A DNA stretch of 64,000 bases from Rhodococcoides kyotonense (GCF_001645385.1 NZ_LVHI01000038.1:1-64000), one strand, 5' to 3'. Counted from the stretch's first letter, positions 45,937 to 54,855 are shown. Program-made: numbers and translations. Notes: generated by a model from the sequence alone, not told the origin.

Positions 45937-46013
45937 TGTGTGTCCTTCGATTCGAGTGGGATAGCGGATGGCCTCTTCCAATGTACTGGGTCGATTTGTC
46001 CGATTGCTCGTGC

Positions 46014-46235
46014 TCAGTCGCGGACGGTGAACAGCTCGCCCGGGCTGCAGTTCAACACCCGACAGATGGCGGTCAGCGTCGAGAATCGAATTGCCTTGGC
46101 CCGGTCGTTCTTCAGGACCGAGAGATTCACGACGCTCACTCCGGCCAGACGTGACAGCTCGGCGAGCGTCATTCCGCGGTCGTCGAGAACCTCGCCGAGA
46201 TGACAGGTGATCAAGTGGTCGGGGGCGTCACCCAT
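46014..46235 (-). CDS. Small Xre/Cro-type HTH regulator of the DUF2975 pair
   Basis: Encodes 73 residues, nearly all one helix-turn-helix domain: CHLGEVLDDRGMTLAELSRLAGVSVVNLSVLKNDRAKAIRFSTLTAICRVLNCSPGELF-type (key blocks MTLAELSRLAGVS and LNCSPGELF). Proteins of this YozG type are encoded next to DUF2975 membrane proteins in many bacteria. The ATG overlaps the DUF2975 stop (TGATG). It probably binds the TATCGA repeats upstream of the pair. Confidence 0.9.
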   Translation of the reverse strand: MGDAPDHLITCHLGEVLDDRGMTLAELSRLAGVSVVNLSVLKNDRAKAIRFSTLTAICRVLNCSPGELFTVRD

Positions 46236-46831
46236 CAGACGAGGCCCTGGGTATCCTCGGCCAATCGGGCGCCCTGCTGCATGGCGGCGAACACGATCTG
46301 GAGGAAGAACGCAATTCCGATCGCTGTCCAGACACCCACGGCCGAGCTCGCCGAGTCGAACGTATCCAGATCGAGTGCACCGATGACGGAATTCGTGCCG
46401 AGACGTCCGAAGATGCCCGGCACGATCGGGTAGGCGACGACCGCGACGCCCACCATGAGCAGGTTCGAGTTGGCGCGCTTCGTGAAGGGCTGCCCGGTCA
46501 GCACGTCGACGGTGAATCGGTAGAGAAACAGCAGGCCGAACAACAGTACGACCATCACGGCGATGGGCTGGGCGTATCCGCAGAAGGTGACGAACCCCTG
46601 CAGGTGGCCCAGATCCGACTTCGCGACGGTGATCTCCACGATGTTTCCCGGCGTGAACTCGGCGCCGAACATCGGGAGGGCGGGCTGCTTCTCCGATGCT
46701 TCGATGGTGGCGTCGACCGTGGACGAGCGGTGGAACTGTACGAGGTTCAGTACCGTCCAGATCGCGATTGCCGCGGCGAACCCCCATGCAAGCAGCTTGT
46801 TCTGGCGCACCGAGCCCAGCTGGTTCTTCAC
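46235..46831 (-). CDS. DUF2975 membrane protein
   Basis: Encodes 198 residues with four membrane helices (LLAWGFAAAIAIWTVLNLVQF, PIAVMVVLLFGLLFLYRFTV, LLMVGVAVVAYPIVPGIFG, AIGIAFFLQIVFAAM). The loop DVLTGQPFTKRANSNLLMVG and the end MQQGARLAEDTQGLV are typical of the family, whose role is unknown; the constant pairing with a small Xre regulator suggests that the membrane protein modulates or is regulated by it. GTG 46831 has GGAGG 5 bases upstream. The gene pair faces away from EspG upstream. Confidence 0.88.
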   Translation of the reverse strand: MKNQLGSVRQNKLLAWGFAAAIAIWTVLNLVQFHRSSTVDATIEASEKQPALPMFGAEFTPGNIVEITVAKSDLGHLQGFVTFCGYAQPIAVMVVLLFGLLFLYRFTVDVLTGQPFTKRANSNLLMVGVAVVAYPIVPGIFGRLGTNSVIGALDLDTFDSASSAVGVWTAIGIAFFLQIVFAAMQQGARLAEDTQGLV

Positions 46832-46841
46832 GATGCCTCCA

Positions 46842-46886
46842 TATCGACGATCGATAACAACGACTATCGATAGGGTAACGAAAATC
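46842..46886. promoter_or_regulatory. TATCGA repeat cluster upstream of the DUF2975/Xre pair
   Basis: TATCGA-CGA-TCGATA (46842-46856) and CTATCGATAG (46864-46873) are two inverted repeats with a third ATCGAT just after (46883-46888). They lie in the first 55 bases upstream of the DUF2975 start, where the small Xre protein would be expected to autoregulate. Confidence 0.6.
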
Positions 46887-46895
46887 GATGGGGTG

Positions 46896-47642
46896 TCAAC
46901 GGGTGACGTCGTCGACTGCGCGCCTCACCTCCCGTTCGAGATCCGCCGGGGAGGCGGGAAGAATGCTGACGATCGATCCGTGCCGGACGATGTAGCGTCC
47001 GTCGCCGTCGATGTCGATCCAGTGAAAGCCGGCTGCGGTGTCGTCGGGGCGTCCGTCGATCGACGCACCTCTGCAGATCAGAATTTCGCCCGCACTCGAC
47101 TGGGGACGGCCGAGAAGTTGGTCGGCGCGCTCGCGGTCGGTTGTGCGCGTCGCAGCACGCATCATGGCCTCGTTCGAATCCGCTTGTCTCCGAGGCACGT
47201 CGAGCCGTGATGTGTCACCCGAACCGCAGACGGGGAGAGCCCCGAGGACGAGACGTGCCGCGTGACGACTGTCGACGAGGGTGACCGTCACGTCGTGTCC
47301 GGTCGCGTCGTCGACGCCGGGATCCTGGGCCAGGACGACGCCCACGTCGTGCTGCACTGTAGCGTGCGCGCGAACCTTCTCCGGCTCGGATCCACGCCGC
47401 CGGTGGTGACCGACGACCTCGATGCGGTACGTCGGATTTACGAGGACACGCAACGAGATTCGAAGATCGCCGTCGAGCGCGGACGCCGCCAGGACTTCGG
47501 CGTCGTGTTGTTGCCGGGCGTACTCCTCCGCCGACGCGACGAGCGGACGGAACTGAAGCGGAAACGGGAGCCTGTCCCGACCGACGCTGCGCATCAGGCT
47601 CCGGAACTCGAGGCCGCGAAAAACCCACTGCCGCTGTATCAT
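46896..47642 (-). CDS. ESX secretion-associated chaperone EspG family
   Basis: Encodes 248 residues. The family opens with WVFRGLEFRSLMRSVGRDRLPFPLQFRP, contains DVTVTLVDSRHAARLV and FHWIDIDGDGRYIVRHG, and ends with ILPASPADLEREVRRAV. EspG proteins are cytosolic chaperones that bind the tip of PPE proteins and deliver them to the type VII secretion machine. The ATG overlaps the stop of the PPE-like gene (ATGA), so the two are made together, as expected of a chaperone-substrate pair. No ESX core genes (eccB-E, mycP) are in the window. Confidence 0.8.
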   Translation of the reverse strand: MIQRQWVFRGLEFRSLMRSVGRDRLPFPLQFRPLVASAEEYARQQHDAEVLAASALDGDLRISLRVLVNPTYRIEVVGHHRRRGSEPEKVRAHATVQHDVGVVLAQDPGVDDATGHDVTVTLVDSRHAARLVLGALPVCGSGDTSRLDVPRRQADSNEAMMRAATRTTDRERADQLLGRPQSSAGEILICRGASIDGRPDDTAAGFHWIDIDGDGRYIVRHGSIVSILPASPADLEREVRRAVDDVTR

Positions 47643-49114
47643 TCGCCGAGCACCGGCGGCGCGACCAGGGGAAGGGTGCCGATCAGCTCGTCACCGTTGA
47701 TCGCGTCGACAAGGTAGCCCGGAGTCTTGTGGACGTCGTCGCCGTCGGTGCCGCTTCTGCCCGCGCCGGGTGCCATCGCGCCCATGCCCGGTGCGCCGGG
47801 ACGCCCCTGTGCCGTCGTCGCACCTGCGACGCCGCCTGCGCTGCCGCCCGTTCCGCTCGGGCCGCCCGACGGTGCGCCGCCGAGCGTCGACCCACCGATT
47901 GCCGATCCACCGAGAGACGAGCCACCACGCGGGCCTGCGCCGAAGCCGCCGGGTCCACCCATTCCGCCGGCGCCCGAACCGCCACCGAGGCGTCCATTGG
48001 ATCGCGGAAAACCAGGTCCAGCCGCACCGGGTCCAGCTGCACCGCCCTGACCGCCGACCGGTGCACCGAGCATCGATCCGCCACCGGACGTGGAACCGCC
48101 ACCGGGCATGGAACCGCCGCCAGCCCCGTTGCCGGCTGCAGAAGCCGTCGGCGCACCGAAGGCGGAGTCACCGGACGTCGGAGTCCAGCCTGCTGCCTGC
48201 GTCGTGGTTTCCTGGGGTGTCGACGGCGTCGTCGTCGCGGTCGACCCAGACCGACCATCGGGGTCGCTCTGCGGGCCGGTAAGTGAGCCGCCCGACGACG
48301 GCGTCCCTCCACCGGACCAGGTCGATCCCGAGGACCCGCCGTACGGAACGTAGTGCCCCGAACCCGAGCCCGAGCCACCCGCCTCGCCGCCGTTCAACGG
48401 ATCGAGCGCCCGAGGGAGCACCGGAATACGGTCGCTCGCGTCGCGAATGGCTGGTTGGTACAGCGTTTTCATGATCGTACGAGCCTGTTCCTCGGCTTCG
48501 TCGCGTTCGAACTGGGAATTCTTCATCGAACCGGGGACGACGAGGTTGCCGACCGACGCGAACACGTCGAGGACGCGGTCGGTCTTCGAGATCGGTTGCG
48601 GCGCAGGCACGCTGCTCTTGGTGTCGGAGAGGGCGTCGTGTGCGGCGGCGATCGTACCCGAGAACGTGTGCGACGCGATCATCAGCTCGACGGCCGACAC
48701 CGCGTAGCGCTGCACGCCCGCTCCGGCCGCCTCGGCAGCGGCACCCTGCCAGTCCTGGCCGATGACGTTGCCGATATCGGACGCGAACTGCCCGGCGTCC
48801 TTGGACGCGTTCCCCCCGATCGTGCGCCAGTTGTTCGCCATGTTCTGCAACGTGTCCGGGGTGAACTCGGATACCTTGCCGTAGATCTCGGCGTGGCTCA
48901 TCGCGTCGAACACGTCGTCGGCCGCACCGCCGGGTCCGTCGTACCGAACGGCGTACCCGGCGCGCCTCGAGATGTCGGAGACCACGCCGTCGAGTCCCAG
49001 CGCGAGCCCCAACGGCAGCGGGGATCCGCCCTGCAGAACGGACGGAAGAGCGACGTCCAGCTTCTCCATCACGCCGGGTAGATCGGAGAGAACGAACTCC
49101 GGTTCCGGGCTCAC
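47639..49114 (-). CDS. PPE/WXG-like type VII secretion substrate with Gly-rich tail
   Basis: Encodes 491 residues from GTG 49114. The first 180 residues are helical with GQDWQGAAAEAAGAGVQRYAVSAVELM, a W-x-G turn between two helices as in WXG100/PPE substrates. After a hinge near PLYQPAIRD, residues from about 240 to 455 form a Gly/Ser/Pro-rich low-complexity region. The end is distinct and hydrophobic (HKTPGYLVDAINGDELIGTLPLVAPP). GTG 49114 overlaps a 15-codon ORF in GTGA style; GTG 49126 in the same frame has no ribosome site. The coupled EspG gene supports secretion by an ESX system located elsewhere. Confidence 0.75.
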   Translation of the reverse strand: MSPEPEFVLSDLPGVMEKLDVALPSVLQGGSPLPLGLALGLDGVVSDISRRAGYAVRYDGPGGAADDVFDAMSHAEIYGKVSEFTPDTLQNMANNWRTIGGNASKDAGQFASDIGNVIGQDWQGAAAEAAGAGVQRYAVSAVELMIASHTFSGTIAAAHDALSDTKSSVPAPQPISKTDRVLDVFASVGNLVVPGSMKNSQFERDEAEEQARTIMKTLYQPAIRDASDRIPVLPRALDPLNGGEAGGSGSGSGHYVPYGGSSGSTWSGGGTPSSGGSLTGPQSDPDGRSGSTATTTPSTPQETTTQAAGWTPTSGDSAFGAPTASAAGNGAGGGSMPGGGSTSGGGSMLGAPVGGQGGAAGPGAAGPGFPRSNGRLGGGSGAGGMGGPGGFGAGPRGGSSLGGSAIGGSTLGGAPSGGPSGTGGSAGGVAGATTAQGRPGAPGMGAMAPGAGRSGTDGDDVHKTPGYLVDAINGDELIGTLPLVAPPVLGE

Positions 49115-49158
49115 AGGGACCCCCACGGCATGCCCGAACCGTCTACCTGCGTGTTCAT
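49111..49158 (-). CDS. 15-codon upstream ORF coupled to the PPE-like gene
   Basis: Encodes MNTQVDGSGMPWGSL. It has the best ribosome-binding site in this stretch (GGGGGA, 5 bases before the ATG), while the PPE-like gene has none. Its TGA overlaps the GTG of the PPE-like gene. It is either a leader peptide that feeds ribosomes to the main gene or the remnant of a longer gene. No homology is recognised. Confidence 0.45.
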   Translation of the reverse strand: MNTQVDGSGMPWGSL

Positions 49159-49189
49159 CCGTATCCCCCCAGCTACGAACCGACCTCGA

Positions 49190-50020
49190 CTACTTGGACG
49201 CACCTCCGACGCCCACGGTTCCGTCCTGTTCGACCAGTGCGTGCATCCACGCGAGTATCTGCTCGCTCGCCTTGCCGCCCGCCGCGTCCGTGACCTCGAG
49301 CCGCTCGTGTCTGAAGCCGAGGAGTTCGAGTTCGCCGTGCTTCGGCCGGATCGCCCGATCGGCGGCGATGAGCATCTCGGCGTCGAGGGCGCCGTCGCCT
49401 GCCGCGAGTGTGACGGCGTCGGCGTCGAGGGTTCCGTCGTCGATGCAGCGGGAGAGCACCTCTGCGACGGCTCGGCTCTTGCAGACGACGTCGGGCATCG
49501 TGTACACCTTGCGGCCCTGCTGCGAGACGTTCCATCCGCGTTCGGCACACCACGTCGACCAGTCGGCGAGGAAGTCCGCGGGCATCGATGCCGTGTCGAC
49601 GACGAGGTAGCAGAACAGGTCGTCGGCAGTGCGACGCTTCAATACCCAGTCGCCGACGGCGCGGCGTTCCAGTTCGCCGCGCACACCGTCCAGGTCGACC
49701 GTCGAAAAGCTCTGGCGCCACGCCTGATCCGCTACGCCGTCGACGAGAATGTTGCCGCCGTTGCTGGTGATGGCGTATCGCCACGGCGCACCCGGTAGCG
49801 CGATCCGCTGGAATTGCTCGATGGTGCGCGTCGTCGTCGGCACCACGACGGCCCTGCGCGTCAGCGTCTCCAGGGACTCGGCGGCCACGTGTGTCATGTA
49901 GGACAGCGGAGCGCCGTCGTACATCTCGACACAGCGTACGGAATCGTCGACGGGGAACCCCAGTGCCGCAGCAGAATAGATCATCGTGCGGTCCAGGTCG
50001 ACCGAGATCAGAACGCTCAC
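49190..50020 (-). CDS. HAD-superfamily phosphatase of the Ter biosynthetic operon
   Basis: Encodes 276 residues. HAD motifs: I, SVDLDRTMIYS (D-x-D-x-T); II, VVPTTTRTIEQF; III, the Lys in VVCKSRAVAEVL; IV, AAGDGALDAEML. The cap domain (WRQSFSTVDLDGVRGELERRAVGDWV) resembles sucrose-phosphatase-type HADs. In Ter systems such a HAD gene accompanies PRTase and CitE-like genes and is thought to remove phosphate from their product. GTG 50020 overlaps the stop of the PRTase fusion gene (GTGA). It ends the four-gene coupled operon. Confidence 0.87.
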   Translation of the reverse strand: MSVLISVDLDRTMIYSAAALGFPVDDSVRCVEMYDGAPLSYMTHVAAESLETLTRRAVVVPTTTRTIEQFQRIALPGAPWRYAITSNGGNILVDGVADQAWRQSFSTVDLDGVRGELERRAVGDWVLKRRTADDLFCYLVVDTASMPADFLADWSTWCAERGWNVSQQGRKVYTMPDVVCKSRAVAEVLSRCIDDGTLDADAVTLAAGDGALDAEMLIAADRAIRPKHGELELLGFRHERLEVTDAAGGKASEQILAWMHALVEQDGTVGVGGASK

Positions 50021-52350
50021 GTGACGTCCTTGATCAATCCCATGCACGAGTACGCGAGATCCGGCACCTCGACGACGGGTACTCCGCGGGCAGCGGCGAG
50101 CATCCTGATGTGCTCGTGCTCCGGAGCGTCGATGTCACGCACCAGAATTCGCCAGGGAACGCGTCGGAGAAGTACCCGCGTCGTCTCCCCGACTCCCGGC
50201 TTGACGAAGTTGACGTGCGAGATTCCGAACTCGTCGCGCACCTTCTCCACCGATGCCCAGCCCGACCACGTCGGCGTGCGATCGGACGCGGTCACCGCGG
50301 CGACGGAGGCGGTGACATCGTCGCGTACGGCGTCGAACTGCGCGGCGACGGTATCGAGCAGGTGGTTGGACACGTCGTCGGGGGCGAGGTCCGCGTAGTA
50401 CTTCGCCCCGTGGAACTCGCCGTCGCGAATCAGATCGCGGTTGAGGACGGTGCGTGAAACCAGTCCGGACACCGTCGAATTGAGGCATGCCGACGCGATC
50501 AGGAAGTCGTCACGCGTGCCGTAGGTGCGCGCGCACTGGCCCGGATCGGCGAGGACCGCGAGGTCGGGATCGAACCGCGGACCGTCGAACGCGTCGAGCG
50601 CCGCGGTCAGCTCACGAGCGATCGCCCCCTTACCGGTCCATCCGTCCACGAAGACGACCTTGCCCGGGTCGTGGTTGTCGGCGAGGTAACGCAGCGCAAC
50701 GGAGTCGATTCCGCGGTCGCGGACGATCGACACCGCGTAGTGCGGCAACTCGAGTCCGTGCACCTGGTGTGCCCAGCGCCGCATCAGAATGCCGACAGGT
50801 GTTCCCGCCCGTGCCAGGGACGCGAGCACGACATCGTGGCCGCGCTCGGCCAGCACGATCTCGGTCACCGTTCCGACGGCGATCGCCAAGCGAGAAGCGC
50901 TCTCCTGCAGCACTTTCTCGAACAGCTCGCGGTAGGCGACATCGGGTTGGTACTCGATGGGGAGCGACTCGGCGTAGTGCGCGGTACCCGCTTGAATGTT
51001 CCTCTCGCGCTCGGTGATTCCTGCTTCGAGTTCGACGTGCGAGAGATCCTTCAGCAGCCAGGTGACCTCATGTGGTGCGTACGATCCGAACGCCGGCCCG
51101 GTCAACGGAACCGCGCGGCGTGATGCGGTGAGCGCCAACGGATCGGCCCCCGAGACCACCACGACCAGAACGTCGGATCCCGACGCCGCGAGAGTCCGTG
51201 CAGCTCCACCTTCGCCGAACAGGCGTTCCGTGTCCGCGGGATCGTCCACGACCAGGACCAGAATCGCGTCCTCGGGTCCCGACGCGTTGTAGACGTAGCG
51301 CGCCTCGGATTCCCCGTGCTCGGGGGCGATGAACTGGAAGCCGCGTCGCAGCGGGTAGTCGGGTCGATCGAGCACGTATGCCGGTGAGCGCGTGGTGGTC
51401 TGGAACAGCGCGGGATGTCCGCCCGCCCGCAGAATCGACGCCAACCGAAGCGGCAGGTACATCAATTCCTCGTGTCCGAGCACGACGATCGGCGCGCCCG
51501 GTGGTAGTGCCGCGTCGACCTGTGCGGCGACGCGGGCGATCGCCGCCTCGAACGCAGGCGTGTCGAAGGACAGGAAGCCGTGGCGGCCGCCGTCGGGAAC
51601 CGCGTCGGGCCACTCCGCGTCGACGCGCGTGACGGTTCCGGCCTTGTCCGCGACGGGATTGAACTGCGGCTCGGGCAGCGCGGCGACGTCGTCGACGAGT
51701 GTGTCACCGAGGTCGACGCTGCCCTGAGCCAGGCTGACGCTGTCGATGACGACACCGAGTTCGGCTGCGACGGAATCGGACTGGGCACGGTGCTCGGGCG
51801 CACGCATGTCGACGAGCGACGCGATCACGTAGTGCTGCCGCGGCGTCGTCGCGTGCACCGAGCGGATCGCTTCCAGCGCGGTCTTGCCGGTCGAGATCTC
51901 GTCGTCGACGAGAACCAGCGGCAGCGGCACGTCCAGAACGTCCGCGGACGTCGGCAGCAGGCGGTGGTCCGTCGCGTGCGAGTGCCCCTCCTGGAACTCC
52001 CCGTACACCTCGATGCCGGGCACGTCTCGACGCGTCGAGTGCAGGTAGCAGTGGGCGTTCAGCCGGGCTGCGACGCCGTGGCCGAGACCGGTTGCCGTCT
52101 CGGCGAATCCGAGTACGACGACGTCGGATCCGCCAACGGCGTCGAGTACGAGAGCGCCGAGGCGATCGGAGGCAGCGGTCACGACCTCCGGGTCCACCGG
52201 GATGTGCTTGCCGAGCACCTCCGACACGAGAAGATGTGCGCGCCTGGGGTTTCGGCGTAGTCCGGGCTGGACGAGTTGCTCCACCGTCCAGTCGGACGAC
52301 GACCCGGTGCCGGTGACGACGACACCCGATGCCGGGTTGGGCGTCGTCAT
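50017..52350 (-). CDS. Fused PRTase-TRSP-StiP/PRTase-PELOTA enzyme of the Ter operon
   Basis: Encodes 777 residues. The first phosphoribosyltransferase has the PRPP-binding loop LVLVDDEISTGKTA near residue 150. A TRSP domain follows (LGHEELMYLPLRLASIL, with the motif TTTRSPAYV near 322). The second, StiP-like PRTase has VLASLARAGTPVGILMRRW near 513. The end (RVLLRRVPWRILVRDIDAPEH, GVPVVEVPDL) is the PELOTA RNA-binding domain. In many bacteria the two halves are separate genes; here they are one chain. Known work on Ter systems predicts they make a nucleoside-like compound. ATG 52350 overlaps the CitE-like stop (ATGA). Confidence 0.9.
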   Translation of the reverse strand: MTTPNPASGVVVTGTGSSSDWTVEQLVQPGLRRNPRRAHLLVSEVLGKHIPVDPEVVTAASDRLGALVLDAVGGSDVVVLGFAETATGLGHGVAARLNAHCYLHSTRRDVPGIEVYGEFQEGHSHATDHRLLPTSADVLDVPLPLVLVDDEISTGKTALEAIRSVHATTPRQHYVIASLVDMRAPEHRAQSDSVAAELGVVIDSVSLAQGSVDLGDTLVDDVAALPEPQFNPVADKAGTVTRVDAEWPDAVPDGGRHGFLSFDTPAFEAAIARVAAQVDAALPPGAPIVVLGHEELMYLPLRLASILRAGGHPALFQTTTRSPAYVLDRPDYPLRRGFQFIAPEHGESEARYVYNASGPEDAILVLVVDDPADTERLFGEGGAARTLAASGSDVLVVVVSGADPLALTASRRAVPLTGPAFGSYAPHEVTWLLKDLSHVELEAGITERERNIQAGTAHYAESLPIEYQPDVAYRELFEKVLQESASRLAIAVGTVTEIVLAERGHDVVLASLARAGTPVGILMRRWAHQVHGLELPHYAVSIVRDRGIDSVALRYLADNHDPGKVVFVDGWTGKGAIARELTAALDAFDGPRFDPDLAVLADPGQCARTYGTRDDFLIASACLNSTVSGLVSRTVLNRDLIRDGEFHGAKYYADLAPDDVSNHLLDTVAAQFDAVRDDVTASVAAVTASDRTPTWSGWASVEKVRDEFGISHVNFVKPGVGETTRVLLRRVPWRILVRDIDAPEHEHIRMLAAARGVPVVEVPDLAYSCMGLIKDVT

Positions 52351-53567
52351 CGGCCCGCCAATGCCGTGAGCAGATCCACGAACGTGATCCCTTCGTTGGT
52401 GACGCCGAACGCATTCGCGCGCAGCATGGTCTGTCGGGCCCAATTGCGGTGTGGGCCGAGCTCGTTCATCTTGTTGCGGTATCCGGACGGGCGTACCCCG
52501 CCCGAGTTCGACTCGAGAATGTCGAGCGCGTCGTGATACTCCTCGTGCGTGACGGCCGACAGTGCGTGCACGGCAGGAACATGCGACGGATGTATGACGG
52601 TCTTGCCCTGGATTCCGTTGGCTCGATCGAGTGCGACCTCACGCAGCAGCCCGTCGAGGTCGCTGCTGACGAGTTGCTGACGGAACCGTACCGCTTCGTG
52701 TTCGACGAACGGCGTCTGCCGCAGCATCGGGCGGAACATGCGTTCGTGGTCGGCGAAGTACTCCCAGACCGGGCCGGTGATGACGAATCCCGAATCCCCC
52801 GAACGGCCGAGGTGATTGACGATGGCGCTGATCGCGTCGGCGACCACACGGACGTCGTAGATCGTCAGGTCGCGGTCGCGTCGGATGCCGAAGGTGCCGC
52901 ACATGTCGGTGGCACCGATACGTACGGCGAGGATGCGGTCCCGGTGCGCGACGAGGAGTTCGCGAATCGCCATCAGTTCCGCGTCCCGTGTCTCGCGGAA
53001 GAGCACCTCCCTGGACTCAAGAACGGGCATGGCGAACAACCGCTTGCCGTGTACGTCGGAGGCTGCGGCGATCTCGTCGAGGAACGACGCGCCGCGTGCG
53101 GCCGTGAACTTCGGGACCACGAAGCCGGACAGCGCGCGGGCGCCGTGTGCGACCTCTTTGCTGATGCGTCGGATCTGTTCCGGTGTACGAGCCCTGACGA
53201 ATACCAGCGAGCCCAGATCGTCGGAGAGGTGGAGCTCGTCGAGCGTCGCGACGGTGTTGCCGATGGCCTCTTCGAGATTGTCGTCGGCGACGGCGTCCTC
53301 GAGGTCGATCACCAACGAGCAGACGCCTTCCGTGCTGCGTTTGACGAGCGTGGCCGTCAGGTCCTGCCGTGTCGCAGGCATGTACAACGTGGCTCCGAGA
53401 GCCGTTGCGACACTGGCCAAGTCGCCGTTCGGGTCGACAGGCGACGGCGACCGGAAGAACAGCGCGGCCTGGGTGGCCGCGTCGAGGTGTCGAAAGTGTT
53501 GCACCGGATTCCTTAGAAGTTGTCGATCGGGTCCTGCCGCGGCAGGTGTTGCCGAGCCGGGTGTCAT
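52347..53567 (-). CDS. HpcH/CitE-like aldolase-lyase of the Ter operon
   Basis: Encodes 406 residues. The TIM-barrel lyase family is shown by SLVIDLEDAVADDN (Mg2+ and substrate site), FVRARTPEQI and FVVPKFTAARGASFL, then MPVLESREVLF and GKTVIHPSHVPAV. It is longer than CitE and matches the version found in Ter operons, probably carrying out carbon-carbon bond cleavage or formation on a precursor of the nucleoside-like product. ATG 53567 overlaps the upstream stop (ATGA). The upstream frame is inside the preceding gene. Confidence 0.87.
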   Translation of the reverse strand: MTPGSATPAAAGPDRQLLRNPVQHFRHLDAATQAALFFRSPSPVDPNGDLASVATALGATLYMPATRQDLTATLVKRSTEGVCSLVIDLEDAVADDNLEEAIGNTVATLDELHLSDDLGSLVFVRARTPEQIRRISKEVAHGARALSGFVVPKFTAARGASFLDEIAAASDVHGKRLFAMPVLESREVLFRETRDAELMAIRELLVAHRDRILAVRIGATDMCGTFGIRRDRDLTIYDVRVVADAISAIVNHLGRSGDSGFVITGPVWEYFADHERMFRPMLRQTPFVEHEAVRFRQQLVSSDLDGLLREVALDRANGIQGKTVIHPSHVPAVHALSAVTHEEYHDALDILESNSGGVRPSGYRNKMNELGPHRNWARQTMLRANAFGVTNEGITFVDLLTALAGR

Positions 53568-54763
53568 CGGGCGGAGGCTCGCATGCGGTCGATCACCCCG
53601 GCGATGAATCCGGAAATACTGTCCAGATCCTGCAGATACGACCAGTAGTCCGGGTGGGTTCCGGTCAACGCGGTGCTTGCTCGCTCGATCCGAGCCAGCT
53701 GAGCATCCAATACCGATCCCCACTCGGCAACCAGTCCGCGGTTGAGCGCCAATTGTTGGGCGTCTCGTAACTTGAAACGCACCGCTTGTTCTTTCTCTCG
53801 CGGGTTGGCTTTCACTGCACGAAGCAGGTCGACGCGGTCGGTCACCGCGTCGACGAGCTCCTCCGCGTCGCTCAGGTGTGCTCGCGCCTGCGTGATGTAG
53901 TCCAATGCTTGCTCGGGATTTCCGGAATCCGCCGCTGCACGGGCCGCCGACATGTCCTCGGCAGCTTGCTCGATGTGGCGATCGCTGGCCTTCTCGTTGC
54001 CGGACAGATCCGCCGAGCTGGCGACGTTGAACTCACGCAGCAGCGTCGAGAAGGCAGGTGCCAGGCGTTCGGAGCGTGTCCGGACGGCTTCGAGGCGCGT
54101 GCGCACCGAAGCGAGGGCCGAGCGTGCCTCGCGCTCACGTGCCGGGGCCGCGTCGATCGCCGCCTCCAGCGCACTCGAGGCATCACGGAGGTCGCTTGCA
54201 GCGGCGCGTGCACCGAGGGCGTTCTGCGACGCCATCGCTGCATCGAGAGCTGCGACGGCGGCGTCGACCGACGACCACGCCGCGCGGATCGACGGATAGC
54301 CGATGAATTTCTCGTCGGCATCGGCGACGGCCATCTGGGCCTTCTGTGCGAGGGCTTTCGCGTCCTGCGCCAGGCGCGGCGTGGCGGCGAGCATCGCCCG
54401 AGCCTGCTCGAGGTCGGTGCGGTGCGCCTCGTAGAACGCATCGACTGCTCGGCTCGCCTCACCGAGTGCGCGCGTCGCGTTGTCGAACGCAGCCTGCGCC
54501 GCTGGTGTGGCGACGCCGTCGAACTGGTCCATCGCGGCGAGATACGCCGCGCCGGCGTCGAAACACTTCTTCTGCGCGCCCGCCCACGCGGACGAGACGT
54601 CACGATCGGGCGTCAGTGCTTTGATGGCGTCGACGCCGGTCGACGCGATCGACTGTCGCTTGTCCATGTCGAGGAACGCGGCGACGGCGGTGTCCTGCGA
54701 CGCGCGCGCGGCGGATTCGGCTCCCCCTCCGCGGCGAAAGGCCCCAGGCCAGCGACTTGTCAC
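53564..54763 (-). CDS. Ala-rich coiled-coil protein, first gene of the Ter operon
   Basis: Encodes 399 residues that are almost wholly helical and rich in Ala, Arg, Asp and Gln (AVADADEKFIGYPSIRAAWSSVDAAVAALDAAMAS-type repeats; key blocks AAIDAAPAREREARSALASVRTRLEAV and AAEDMSAARAAADSGNPEQAL). No signal peptide, membrane helix or enzyme motif is seen. The N-terminus SRWPGAFRRGGG is basic and Gly-rich. Similar TerD-linked coiled-coil proteins may act as scaffolds, but the function is unknown. GTG 54763 is used and is uncertain. It is divergent from terD and couples to the CitE-like gene by ATGA. Confidence 0.72.
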   Translation of the reverse strand: MTSRWPGAFRRGGGAESAARASQDTAVAAFLDMDKRQSIASTGVDAIKALTPDRDVSSAWAGAQKKCFDAGAAYLAAMDQFDGVATPAAQAAFDNATRALGEASRAVDAFYEAHRTDLEQARAMLAATPRLAQDAKALAQKAQMAVADADEKFIGYPSIRAAWSSVDAAVAALDAAMASQNALGARAAASDLRDASSALEAAIDAAPAREREARSALASVRTRLEAVRTRSERLAPAFSTLLREFNVASSADLSGNEKASDRHIEQAAEDMSAARAAADSGNPEQALDYITQARAHLSDAEELVDAVTDRVDLLRAVKANPREKEQAVRFKLRDAQQLALNRGLVAEWGSVLDAQLARIERASTALTGTHPDYWSYLQDLDSISGFIAGVIDRMRASAR

Positions 54764-54855
54764 GAGCCCGATACTACTGACGGGAACTTCGGCGTGCGGT
54801 GCGCGCGTTGGCTGAGTACAACCGGATGAACTCGCACGAATCGGACACACGACCA

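Noticed and set aside
44470-46203. 577-codon plus-strand frame crossing the palindromes
   Set aside because: It runs antisense through the tandem TerD gene and through the hairpin region; no family likeness.
47727-48400. Gly/Pro-rich coding stretch as a tandem repeat or CRISPR-like array
   Set aside because: Irregular low-complexity codons without fixed unit length or spacers.
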